From NCBI GenBank assembly GCA_963625655.1, contig CAVFTS010000021.1, forward strand, positions 1 to 32,662: DNA of 32,662 bases. The letters are read 5' to 3'. Made by a program: the position numbers and the translations under genes. The DNA comes from F23-B02 sp963625655. GTDB taxonomy: Bacteria; Bacillota; Clostridia; Oscillospirales; Oscillospiraceae. The first letter of the stretch is position 1. Every line of letters starts with the position of its first letter. Below are positions 16,121 through 23,037 of the stretch, in pieces. The notes under the pieces are model-generated. The model worked only from the letters and a program-made list of their open reading frames with translations, was not told the origin of the DNA and did no database searches.

Positions 16121-16513
16121 ATGTATAATGAAGTAGGAAAAAAGATCAAGGGCTTAATGAAAACCCTGCTTACGATAGGCATAATTCTGTCGGGCGTGGG
16201 CGGACTTGCAGTGATGGCAATTGACGATGATATGATAGTTGTCGGACTGCTTGTCGCAGTAGTGGGCTCGCTGGCGTCTTGGATCGCCTGCATTTTTGCA
16301 TATGCATTCGGCGAGCTTGTTGACAAGGCCTGCAATATCGAAAAGCTCCTTCGCCTTTCACAGCTCGAAGGCGGTCTTCCGCTCGAGGTAGACCCGGCGC
16401 CTCAGGCTCAGGCGGAAAAGTTTATATTCTGCAAAATGTGCGGCACGAAATTCGACCTGAACCAAAGCAGCGCCTGCCCCCACTGCGGCTGCGTGAACAA
16501 TATCAAGGAGTAA
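16121..16513 (+). CDS. small membrane protein with C-terminal zinc ribbon
   Basis: 130 residues, ATG behind GAGGAGAG. Two membrane helices (about 14-33 and 39-60) form a hairpin. A linker follows, and then a cytoplasmic zinc ribbon with Cys104, Cys107, Cys119 and Cys122 (CKMCG...CPHCG). This architecture recurs in Firmicutes as small membrane-bound zinc-ribbon proteins of unknown role. It is the first gene of a cluster of three; its last codons contain the AAGGAGTAAG ribosome binding site of the next gene, so those two are coupled. Base composition is lower in GC than the flanking housekeeping genes. Confidence 0.85.
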   Translation: MYNEVGKKIKGLMKTLLTIGIILSGVGGLAVMAIDDDMIVVGLLVAVVGSLASWIACIFAYAFGELVDKACNIEKLLRLSQLEGGLPLEVDPAPQAQAEKFIFCKMCGTKFDLNQSSACPHCGCVNNIKE

Positions 16514-16516
16514 GCG

Positions 16517-17350
16517 ATGAAGACAAACACTAAAACCGAACAATTCAGAAGCATTTTTCTGATTTTGTCGGCACTTGTGATCATTACCCCGATAGTACAG
16601 TCTCTTTTGGACTACTGGCGATTTGACCTTTTTTATTGGTACTCCTCGTTTTTTGATTACTATTCATCGAATTTGTACTATAACCTTGCATGGCCCGAAT
16701 TGTTGTTCGAAATTGCAAGAATTACTTCCAGTGCAGCATTTATTATTCTGCTTTTCAACGCGGCAAGCAAGCAGCTAAATCCGAAAAGCGCCGCCTTTAC
16801 AATAGCCTTTGTGCTGATCTTTGTTTCCTATCTCGGCTCGGGACTCCATGAGCTTAATTATGCTATAATGTTGGAGACCGGCTTTGGTTTTGCAATAGAA
16901 GTGCTGTTTTGCGTTTTGTGTGCTGCAACTGCCGTGCTTGCGCTTTTGTGCGCAGTAAAGAGAGGGCGGAGGTTCGGAAAGACCGGATTTGCAACAATAG
17001 CGGCAGGCGTTATAGCGCTGCTGGCGGTGTCTCTGTTTTTATGTAATATAATACGTGATATAGCAGATGCTGTGGACTATGGAAGAATTAACGAATATTC
17101 TGCCATTGCAATAATCTGCGACTTTGTCCTTTTTCTTCTGCGTCTGCTTCCCGCTGCCGCATTGCTTCTGCTGTCGCTGAACAACGGCTTTGCCTCGGAG
17201 GAGGCATATGCCGCAGCGAGGGCATCCGCCTCCGGCGGAATGTCCGGCGCAGAAGAAAGACTCATGCAGCTTGCGGCTCAATACCGTGAGGGCAAGATCA
17301 CCGCCGAGGAATACAATCGGGAGAGAGCGAATATATACCGTGAGCTGTAA
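16517..17350 (+). CDS. polytopic membrane protein with C-terminal SHOCT domain
   Basis: 277 residues. Six or so hydrophobic segments fill residues 10-225. A short cytoplasmic linker leads to a SHOCT (short C-terminal) domain at about 245-277, AEERLMQLAAQYREGKITAEEY and onward, a small helical module often found at protein ends and thought to mediate oligomerisation. The N-terminal segment and the LNNGFASEEA linker match the next gene, so the two are paralogues. It follows the zinc-ribbon gene by 3 bp. Aromatic-rich segment (WRFDLFYWYSSFFDYYSS) near residues 32-50 is unusual. Function unknown. Confidence 0.85.
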   Translation: MKTNTKTEQFRSIFLILSALVIITPIVQSLLDYWRFDLFYWYSSFFDYYSSNLYYNLAWPELLFEIARITSSAAFIILLFNAASKQLNPKSAAFTIAFVLIFVSYLGSGLHELNYAIMLETGFGFAIEVLFCVLCAATAVLALLCAVKRGRRFGKTGFATIAAGVIALLAVSLFLCNIIRDIADAVDYGRINEYSAIAIICDFVLFLLRLLPAAALLLLSLNNGFASEEAYAAARASASGGMSGAEERLMQLAAQYREGKITAEEYNRERANIYREL

Positions 17351-17380
17351 ATTTTCGCCGAGGCTTGCCGAAAGCGTGAC
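17317..17380 (+). repeat. direct repeat copy A (SHOCT gene 3' end plus UTR)
   Basis: 64 bp that match 18211-18274 at 60 positions by my count. The unit covers the last 11 codons of the SHOCT gene, its stop and about 30 bp of following sequence. Confidence 0.9.
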
Positions 17381-17428
17381 GGCGTATTAAAAAAGCCTAA
17401 AGTCCGGGCTTTATCAGAGGAGACCTTT

Positions 17429-18205
17429 ATGAAGGGAAGCAACATAAATCCAAAAACAAAAACGGAGATTCTGATCTTGTCGGCCTTGGGTGCGGCGGGA
17501 GCAATATTTGGCGCCTTAGTCGGGGGACATATGACCATCAGCGCCCAACTGTTTTTTTTGGTCGTATTTTTGGCGCTGCCTTGCTATGTGTGGAATGATA
17601 ATCGTAAGCCCAAAAGCAAGCTCCCGGCGGTGCTGATCGTCATTCTTGCGATTTCATACCTGTGGAATATTGCGTTTTTGATAATCGAAGGCGACTGGCA
17701 CTACTGGGGGTACGAACCGTGGCTCCGATATATTATAATGCTGCTTGATGTGCTGATCTGTATTTTCTTGTTTATGGCTGCAGCAAACGGCAAGCGGAGA
17801 TACGGCGCTAAGGGTCTGCTTGCGGAAGCGGCGGGCGTAATGGCGATGCAGGCGTTGATCGATGTGGCATATGGCGGGCTTAGCCGAGTGCTGGAGTACG
17901 GCTTAGGTGGTCTGTATGAGGAACCTCTTGTGTACGGACTGCTGTACCTTGCAGGCGCAGCGGCGCTGCGCCTGTTTGCGCTGAACAACGGCTTCGTGTC
18001 TGAAGCCGCACCCACACCTGCACCTGCACCCGAACCTGCACCCGCACCTAAACCCGCACCTAAACCCGCACCTAAACCCGCACCCAAACCCGCACCCAAA
18101 CCCAAACCTGCGGAGGAGCGCCCGATAACCCCCGTTTCTGCAGATGACGGCTTGGAAACCGAGGTTATTCCCGTTCAGCTTCCCGACGACAATACCGATG
18201 AATGA
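17429..18205 (+). CDS. polytopic membrane protein with C-terminal Pro-Ala-Lys repeat (paralogue of preceding gene)
   Basis: 258 residues, ATG behind GAGGAG. The start (NPKTKTEILILSALG) and the region AALRLFALNNGFVSEAA resemble the preceding SHOCT protein, with a similar set of hydrophobic segments (about 12-190). After the shared linker the SHOCT domain is absent. In its place is a rigid low-complexity tail of PAPAPE and PAPK units (about 193-227), then an acidic end. Immediately past the TGA, and in the same frame, lie codons reading GRERANIYREL and a second stop: the old SHOCT terminus of this copy. The tail therefore replaced the SHOCT domain. Such Pro/Lys tails can span distance or bind acidic surfaces. 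Function unknown. Confidence 0.83.
   Translation: MKGSNINPKTKTEILILSALGAAGAIFGALVGGHMTISAQLFFLVVFLALPCYVWNDNRKPKSKLPAVLIVILAISYLWNIAFLIIEGDWHYWGYEPWLRYIIMLLDVLICIFLFMAAANGKRRYGAKGLLAEAAGVMAMQALIDVAYGGLSRVLEYGLGGLYEEPLVYGLLYLAGAAALRLFALNNGFVSEAAPTPAPAPEPAPAPKPAPKPAPKPAPKPAPKPKPAEERPITPVSADDGLETEVIPVQLPDDNTDE
18009..18110 (+). repeat. in-frame 12-bp tandem repeat coding for PAPK units
   Basis: Repeats of the type GCACCTAAACCC / GCACCCAAACCC, preceded by shorter CACCTG units. Near-identity of the central units suggests recent slippage expansion; copy number may vary between strains. Confidence 0.85.
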
Positions 18206-18210
18206 TGCGG

Positions 18211-18274
18211 TCGGGAAAGGGCAAATATATACCGTGAGCTGTAAATTTTCGCCGAGACTTGCCGAAAGCGTGAC
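18211..18274 (+). repeat. direct repeat copy B
   Basis: Second copy of the 64-bp unit at 17317-17380. Here its first part is untranslated because a TGA at 18203-18205 comes just before, although the frame is preserved. Confidence 0.9.
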
Positions 18275-18330
18275 AATGTGCTAAAATATACAGAACATTT
18301 AATTTTCATAGCATTTCACGAGGTCAGACA

Positions 18331-19110
18331 ATGAAAAACGGCAAGGATTTGGCGCAGGCTATCGCCTGTGCGGGCGTGGGGTATGCACTCGGAAACATCA
18401 ACCCTGCGTATCTGATCAGCACTTATCACGGCTACGATGTCCGCCAGATGGGTTCGGGCAACGCAGGCGGCACAAACATAATGATGCTCGAGGGCAAGCT
18501 TGCGGGCATATCCGTCATGGCGTTCGACATCGGCAAGGCGACGCTTTCCGTAAAGCTGTGCCAAAAGGCGTTCCCCGGTTTTAAATCGTCGGGCGAGACG
18601 GCGGGAGCCGCCTGCATACTGGGGCATATGTTCCCGGCGGCGATGGGATTTCGGGGCGGCAAGGGTCTTGCCTGTCTCGGCGGCACAATAATCGCCTTCG
18701 GCTTTAAGGATTTTGCGGTCTCTCTCGGCGTTGCGGTCAGCGTACTGCTCACGACGAGGTACCTCTGCTTTGTCCCCATATGCACCTCCGCATTTTATTC
18801 GCTGTACCACGGCATAAAGAGCGGCAACCGGCAGGGCGCAAAGATACTCGCCTCCGTCGTGCCGCCGATCATCGCAAAGCACCTCGGCAATATCAAGCGC
18901 ATTTTCGAGGGCAAGGAGTTCCGTGTGGACTACCTGTGGGATGCGGTCGGTGAGCTTGAGCGCACCGGGCTTAAAGAAGCTGCGGAGGAGACGCTGAGCA
19001 AGATCCGCAGTCTCAAGGAAGCGCCGAAAATGTCCGACCCCTCCGAGTGGGACACCCCCGACATTCCCGACGAAACCGAGGACGACAAGGGCGACGACAA
19101 AAATCCTTGA
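18331..19110 (+). CDS. PlsY-like glycerol-3-phosphate acyltransferase with C-terminal extension
   Basis: 259 residues, ATG behind GAGGT. PlsY moves an acyl group from acyl-phosphate to glycerol-3-phosphate in the membrane, the first step of phospholipid synthesis. The three family motifs are recognisable but altered: GSGNAGGTN (usual GSGNPGATN) near residue 42-50, DIGKA (usual DxxKG), and GHMFPAAMGFRGGKG near 99-113. After the membrane core (about 200 residues) comes a charged tail of about 60 residues ending in an acidic stretch (DETEDDKGDDKN). The deviations suggest a paralogue with a special role, not the main PlsY. The spoVAC gene follows after a terminator, which leaves a link to sporulation open. 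Confidence 0.85.
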   Translation: MKNGKDLAQAIACAGVGYALGNINPAYLISTYHGYDVRQMGSGNAGGTNIMMLEGKLAGISVMAFDIGKATLSVKLCQKAFPGFKSSGETAGAACILGHMFPAAMGFRGGKGLACLGGTIIAFGFKDFAVSLGVAVSVLLTTRYLCFVPICTSAFYSLYHGIKSGNRQGAKILASVVPPIIAKHLGNIKRIFEGKEFRVDYLWDAVGELERTGLKEAAEETLSKIRSLKEAPKMSDPSEWDTPDIPDETEDDKGDDKNP

Positions 19111-19135
19111 GAATATAATCGAAAATAACGGTAAA

Positions 19136-19170
19136 AATAACGGATATCAAACGGTATCCGTTATTTCTTT
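19136..19170 (+). terminator. intrinsic terminator after the PlsY-like gene
   Basis: 11-bp perfect stem AATAACGGATA / TATCCGTTATT with an 8-nt loop, followed by TCTTTTTAT. Confidence 0.8.
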
Positions 19171-19197
19171 TTATGGCTCGTTTAATGGAGGCTTCGT

Positions 19198-19638
19198 ATG
19201 AAAATGACAAACGACGAATACAAGGACTATTCCGAGCGGCATATGCCGCCGTCACCGCTGCTGCCGGATACGCTCAAGGCGTTTGCCGTCGGCGGACTTA
19301 TCTGCTGCATCGGTCAGCTTGCAGACGACCTGTACCTCAATGCGGGACTCGGTGAGACCGCCGCCGCCACCGCCGTCTCCGTGACGCTCGTGTTCATCGG
19401 AGCGCTGCTCACGGGGCTTGGGGTCTACGACCGCATCGCAGCCTTCGCCGGAGGCGGCAGTCTGGTGCCGATAACCGGCTTTGCAAACTCGGTCGTCGCT
19501 CCGGCGCTTGAGTTTAAGACCGAGGGACTCGTCGCGGGTACGGCGGCAAAGATGTTCGTTATCGCAGGACCCGTCATCGTCTACGGCGTCGGCGCAAGCG
19601 TGGTTTACGGCGTTCTGCTGTGTATGTTCGGAGGTTAA
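19198..19638 (+). CDS. spoVAC: stage V sporulation protein AC
   Basis: 146 residues, ATG behind GGAG. It matches SpoVAC in length and in diagnostic stretches: LKAFAVGGLICCIGQ near residue 26-40, LLTGLGVYDRIAAFAGGGS, and VPITGFANSVVAPALEFKTEG. SpoVAC is an inner-membrane protein of the forespore, thought to act as a channel for dipicolinic acid uptake during sporulation and its release at germination. Four hydrophobic segments are visible. Usually it lies in an operon with spoVAD and spoVAE; here neither neighbour is present, so it is an orphan copy or the operon is split. I see no sigma-G type promoter that I could defend by eye. Confidence 0.93.
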   Translation: MKMTNDEYKDYSERHMPPSPLLPDTLKAFAVGGLICCIGQLADDLYLNAGLGETAAATAVSVTLVFIGALLTGLGVYDRIAAFAGGGSLVPITGFANSVVAPALEFKTEGLVAGTAAKMFVIAGPVIVYGVGASVVYGVLLCMFGG

Positions 19639-19778
19639 TGGCCGTGTATGATATGAAAAAGAAGAAAAAAGAGCGAGAGCAAAGCAGTGCCCCGGTCGAA
19701 ACGGGACACGACTACAGAGCAAAGGAAAAACCCCCGAAGGGCGCTTCAGCCCCCGACGGCGTCTCCGGCTGTTTTTAA
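19638..19778 (+). CDS. possible 46-residue basic peptide overlapping spoVAC stop
   Basis: An ATG shares its A with the spoVAC stop codon (TAATG), and GGAGG lies close upstream (a short spacing). The product has a lysine cluster (KKKKKE), then a hydrophilic Pro/Ala/Gly-rich part and ends GCF. No family is recognised. The overlap suggests translational re-initiation after spoVAC, but the composition could equally be untranslated DNA before the terminator. Low confidence. Confidence 0.3.
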   Translation: MAVYDMKKKKKEREQSSAPVETGHDYRAKEKPPKGASAPDGVSGCF

Positions 19779-19780
19779 TG

Positions 19781-19828
19781 GCGGGTAAAACGAAAACGCC
19801 CCAAACGGGGCGTTTTCGTTTTACCCGC
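19781..19828. terminator. 22-bp perfect hairpin, likely terminator of the spoVAC unit
   Basis: GCGGGTAAAACGAAAACGCCCC, loop AAAC, exact complement. The arms contain TTTTCGTTTT, not a terminal U-run. It lies just after the 46-residue frame and before the lysR leader. Unusually long and perfect for an ordinary terminator. Confidence 0.65.
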
Positions 19829-19913
19829 CTCAGTCGGTTTTGGGCGGATATTATTCAAAAGAGAGAGTATGGAAACACACTTAAAATAAAACAACAGTTT
19901 GTAAAAACCGGTC

Positions 19914-19942
19914 TTGTTTTATCTTCAATAATAATATATACT
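19914..19942 (+). promoter_or_regulatory. sigma-A promoter of the LysR gene
   Basis: TTGTTT (19914-19919), 17-bp spacer, TATACT (19937-19942), in an AT-rich 180-bp region; the leader is about 60 nt. Confidence 0.6.
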
Positions 19943-20009
19943 AAGCTCGTACAGAAAACAAGCGAATATATATCATGTTAAATATGATTTTTAAGAATGG
20001 ATAAAAACT

Positions 20010-20903
20010 ATGGCGGTACATAAATATTCGGCATTTTTGAAGGTTATCGAGCTTGGCGGCATATCTAAGGCGGCGGACGAGCTGGGCTACACTCAGTCGG
20101 CGGTGAGCCGCATGATTGCCGACCTCGAAAGCGAGTGGGGGCTTACGCTCTTAAAGCGCAGCAGGGCGGGGCTTGCCCTGTCGTCCGACGGCATCGAGAT
20201 GCTGCCCTACATCCGTGCGCTCTGCGAAAAATACAGGGAGATGCAGGATCAGGCGAACGCCATACAGGGGCTTGAAACGGGCTTTATCCGCATCGGCTCC
20301 TGCTCCAGCGTTTCGACCCAGTGGCTGCCGAAGATACTCAAGGAGTTTGAAAAGCTCTATCCGCACATCGACTTCAGGCTGGAGAACATGGAATACTCCG
20401 ACACGGAGGACGCCCTGCTTGCCGGAGAGATCGACTGCGGTTTTATAACCTCCCCCTGCTCACCGGAGCTGGATTTCAGCTTCCTGCACCGTGACCGCAT
20501 CCTTGCCGTTCTGCCGCCGGAGCATGAGCTCGCCGCCGCCGAAAAGTACCCCTTGGAGCGGCTCAGCATGGAGCGCTTCATCAAGCTTCGTGATGAGGCA
20601 AACAGTGAGGTCAGGGAGTTTGCGATGCTCATAGCGTCGCTCAAGGCGCCGCTGAACACATTCTGCGACGTCAACGACGACTACTCGATAATGGCGATGG
20701 TAGAAAGCGGACTCGGCGTCAGCGTGCTGACTGAGCTTGTCATGGAGCGGATGCCCTTTAACATCGTACTCAAGGAGTTCGATGTGCCGCAGCACCGTGA
20801 CATCGGCATTGCCGTGCGCCGTGGTCTGCGCCCGTCACCGGCGACGGAGCGCTTCGTGCAGGTCGTGAAGGACTGCTTTAAGGACGGAAAATTTGCGATA
20901 TAA
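20010..20903 (+). CDS. LysR-family transcriptional regulator
   Basis: 297 residues, typical size. The N-terminal winged helix-turn-helix (about 3-62) shows FLKVIELGGISKAADELGYT, QSAVSRMIADLE, and the wing; a linker helix and a periplasmic-binding-protein-like effector domain follow (from about 92, GFIRIGSCSS). The regulated gene is not evident: LysR genes usually face their target, but here the upstream gene is spoVAC in the same direction and the downstream aspartokinase is convergent. The ribosome binding site is weak (GGATAA). The effector-domain sequence does not let me name the ligand. Confidence 0.92.
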   Translation: MAVHKYSAFLKVIELGGISKAADELGYTQSAVSRMIADLESEWGLTLLKRSRAGLALSSDGIEMLPYIRALCEKYREMQDQANAIQGLETGFIRIGSCSSVSTQWLPKILKEFEKLYPHIDFRLENMEYSDTEDALLAGEIDCGFITSPCSPELDFSFLHRDRILAVLPPEHELAAAEKYPLERLSMERFIKLRDEANSEVREFAMLIASLKAPLNTFCDVNDDYSIMAMVESGLGVSVLTELVMERMPFNIVLKEFDVPQHRDIGIAVRRGLRPSPATERFVQVVKDCFKDGKFAI

Positions 20904-20930
20904 GCATCGGGACGAAACGGTCTCGGAATG

Positions 20931-20962
20931 AACCGGCAAGAGATGCAAATCTCTTGCCGGTT
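20931..20962. terminator. shared terminator between lysR and aspartokinase genes
   Basis: 14-bp perfect stem AACCGGCAAGAGAT, loop GCAA. It sits between two convergent genes; plus-strand exit is TTCAATATTTC and minus-strand exit TTCATTCC. Confidence 0.75.
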
Positions 20963-20985
20963 CAATATTTCATTTCAATTTCATT

Positions 20986-21942
20986 TCAGCCGAAGAAGCG
21001 GGAGTGCAGGATGCGGAGGGCGGGCAAGAGCTCCGCCTCCGAGGTAAAGACCGCCGCCTCGCCCGGCTCAAAGCTTGCCGGAACGGAGGATATGTCCGCA
21101 TCCGCCAGCACGGAGAGCATCTCTGCCAAGGAGTTGAAGCCCACCTCGCTTCCGACGAGCGTTATCTTGTTCTGCGTCTTATCCCTCGTTATGCCGCAAA
21201 ACGGCGGAGCGGGGGTGTCGGCGCTCATTAGCGTTCCCTCGGACTCGCAGAAGCTTGAGAGCATGAGCATCGGCACACGCCGCAGCATGGCGATCTCCAC
21301 CGCCTTTTCGTGCAGCACCTGCGAACCGCTGCGGCTCAGGCGCAGCATGGAAAGGTAGTCTATCCGATCAAGCCTTTTTGCGTTCGGGACGAGGCGGGGA
21401 TCGGCGGTGTAGATCCCGTCCACGTCGGAATATATCTCGCACCTGTCGGCATCGAGCGCAGCGGCCAGCGCTGCGGCGCTGGTGTCGGAGCCGCCCCTGC
21501 CGAGCGTCGTTATGTCGTCGCCGCCGCTTATCCCCTGAAAGCCGGCGACCGCAACCACTCTGCCGAGGGCGATCTCACGGCGTATCCTGCGTGTGTCGAC
21601 GTCCTCGATGCGGGCGTCGCCGAAAACCGAATCTGTGCGTATGCCTGCCTGCCGTCCGGAAAGCGAGATCGCCGGTATCCCCATGCTCTCAAGCCGCATG
21701 GACATGAGCGCCACGCTTTTAAGCTCCCCCGTGGAGAGCAAAACGTCCATCTCACGCTTCGGCGGCGATGAGCTCAGCTCCTTCGCCCCGGAAATCATCA
21801 TATCCGTTGAGCCGCCTCCGGCAGACAGTACCGCAACCGGCGTATGTCCGGCGCTCAGAGTGCGGGCGATGATGCCTGCCGCCGCTCTGATCCTTTCGGC
21901 GTTTGCAAGCGAGCTGCCGCCGAATTTCTGTACTATCAGCAT
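20986..21942 (-). CDS. lysC: aspartokinase with shortened regulatory region
   Basis: 318 residues, against about 400 in usual monofunctional aspartokinases. It phosphorylates aspartate, the entry to Lys, Thr and Met synthesis and to dipicolinate. The catalytic domain is complete: KFGGSS (6-11), TGE (71-73), GRGGSDTSA (149-157), YSDVDGIYTADPR (171-183) and VLHEKAVEIA (209-218). After about 250 only some 68 residues remain, enough for a single ACT-like unit, whereas the family normally has two. The gene's own ACT domain also lacks the usual PGVA loop. ATG behind GGAGG. The ACT-domain gene lies upstream on the same strand. Confidence 0.92.
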   Translation of the reverse strand: MLIVQKFGGSSLANAERIRAAAGIIARTLSAGHTPVAVLSAGGGSTDMMISGAKELSSSPPKREMDVLLSTGELKSVALMSMRLESMGIPAISLSGRQAGIRTDSVFGDARIEDVDTRRIRREIALGRVVAVAGFQGISGGDDITTLGRGGSDTSAAALAAALDADRCEIYSDVDGIYTADPRLVPNAKRLDRIDYLSMLRLSRSGSQVLHEKAVEIAMLRRVPMLMLSSFCESEGTLMSADTPAPPFCGITRDKTQNKITLVGSEVGFNSLAEMLSVLADADISSVPASFEPGEAAVFTSEAELLPALRILHSRFFG

Positions 21943-21961
21943 TGTTTTCCTCCAAATTAAA

Positions 21962-22021
21962 AATGAAGCAGGCCTTAGGGCGGCTTACCTTTATCTGAGT
22001 CCGCCCAGTGCCTGCTTCATT
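21962..22021 (-). terminator. branched hairpin between the ACT-protein and aspartokinase genes
   Basis: Outer perfect 12-bp stem AATGAAGCAGGC (21962-21973) with 22010-22021, and an inner GGGCGG/CCGCCC pair. On the minus strand it leads into TTCATTTTTAATTT just before the aspartokinase ribosome binding site. It is either a terminator of the upstream gene or an attenuator for lysC. Confidence 0.65.
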
Positions 22022-22036
22022 ATATTCGGATGGGTC

Positions 22037-22480
22037 TTATCCCGCCATTATATCGACGTTTATAACTCCGGGAACGCCTCGGAGATTTGCCAGCAGCTCA
22101 TCAGAGCTGACAATGAGGTTTTCCGCCGTGACGGACACGGTGACGAGAGCAACGCCGTTTGCCGGAATGCTCTGATTTATCGTGAGAATATTCGCCCTCG
22201 ATTCGGTAAAAATAGAAAGCACGGAGGCAAGCATACCGGGCTTGTCGTGCAGCATGACGTGGAAGGTCATAATGGAGTCACGGCGCAGGTCACGGAAGGG
22301 CGCTATCGCATCCTTGTATTTATAAAAAGCGCTGCGGCTGAGATCGACCCTGTCCACCGCCTCGGCGACCGTGCGTGCCTCTCCGGTTTCAAGAAGCGAC
22401 TTCGCCTCCGTCACCTTTACAAAGACCTCCGGCAGGGCGCTCGCTTCCACGAGATAATATTTCGGTCTCAAGGGATTCAT
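22037..22480 (-). CDS. ACT domain-containing protein (UPF0735, PheB-like)
   Basis: 147 residues from the ATG at 22480, which has GGAGG upstream; the frame is open further but without a site. The N-terminal part has an HTH-like stretch (TVAEAVDRVDLSRSAFYKYKDAI, near 37-60). The C-terminal ACT domain begins MTFHVMLHDKPGMLASVLSIF near residue 71 and carries the ligand-loop DKPGML. ACT domains bind amino acids. Members of this family lie next to homoserine or phenylalanine pathway genes in Firmicutes. Here it precedes the short aspartokinase, with a hairpin between. A role as an amino-acid sensor for that pathway is an inference. Confidence 0.88.
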   Translation of the reverse strand: MNPLRPKYYLVEASALPEVFVKVTEAKSLLETGEARTVAEAVDRVDLSRSAFYKYKDAIAPFRDLRRDSIMTFHVMLHDKPGMLASVLSIFTESRANILTINQSIPANGVALVTVSVTAENLIVSSDELLANLRGVPGVINVDIMAG

Positions 22481-22536
22481 TGGCGCATGTCCTCCGTTCA
22501 GTCCGCCCCAGACGGGCGAATGTGTTCTATATGCGG

Positions 22537-22565
22537 ATTTTATCACACAAGTTGCGGATTAGCAA
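22537..22565 (-). promoter_or_regulatory. sigma-A promoter of the ACT-protein gene
   Basis: Minus strand TTGCTA (22560-22565), 17 bp, TAAAAT (22537-22542). Confidence 0.65.
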
Positions 22566-22596
22566 GAGCCGCAGCGAATTTTCGGGAGGGATTTTC

Positions 22597-23037
22597 GTGC
22601 TTTGGGGAATAGTTTTCAGCATAGTTGCGGGAATGGCGATGAGCGTTCAGGGCGTTATGAACACCCGCCTCGGCGAGGGCGTCGGCAACACGGAGGCGAA
22701 CGTGTTCGTTCAGGGTACGGCGTTCCTGCTTGCGGCGGCGGTGCTGCTGTTTCACCGTGACGGAAGCTTCACCGAGCTCGGACAGGTGAACAAGCTCTAC
22801 TGGCTCGGCGGCGTTTTGGGCATCGTCATAACGCTGACCGTCATGCTCGGCATAAAGAGCCTCGGCACGACGGTGGCAATATCGGTCATACTCATATCGC
22901 AGCTTTTGGTGGCGGCGCTCATCGACGCATTCGGGCTTATGGGGAGCGAAAAGCTCGCCTTCTCGTGGACGAAATATGCGGGGCTTGCGCTGATGATAGG
23001 CGGTATGCTCCTGTTCCGCTATATGCCGAAGGCTTAA
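22597..23037 (+). CDS. DMT-superfamily transporter, YdcZ type
   Basis: 146 residues from the GTG at 22597, chosen because GGGAGGG lies 6 nt upstream and because YdcZ-type half transporters have about 140-150 residues; upstream codons are not membrane-like. Five hydrophobic helices fill it: WGIVFSIVAGMAMSVQGVMNTRLGE at the start is typical of the family, with an Asn-Thr-x-Leu-Gly signature. Such short EamA-like proteins likely act as dimers. Substrate unknown. The stop codon overlaps that of the convergent mannosyltransferase by 4 bp (TTAA, 23034-23037). Confidence 0.9.
   Translation: MLWGIVFSIVAGMAMSVQGVMNTRLGEGVGNTEANVFVQGTAFLLAAAVLLFHRDGSFTELGQVNKLYWLGGVLGIVITLTVMLGIKSLGTTVAISVILISQLLVAALIDAFGLMGSEKLAFSWTKYAGLALMIGGMLLFRYMPKA

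Noticed and set aside
18009..18110. CRISPR-like short repeats
   Set aside because: The repeats are 12 bp, contiguous, in frame and without spacers; they encode a PAPK tail.
19778..19981. 67-codon frame before lysR
   Set aside because: Its start overlaps a 22-bp hairpin and it runs through an AT-rich promoter region; no ribosome binding site.
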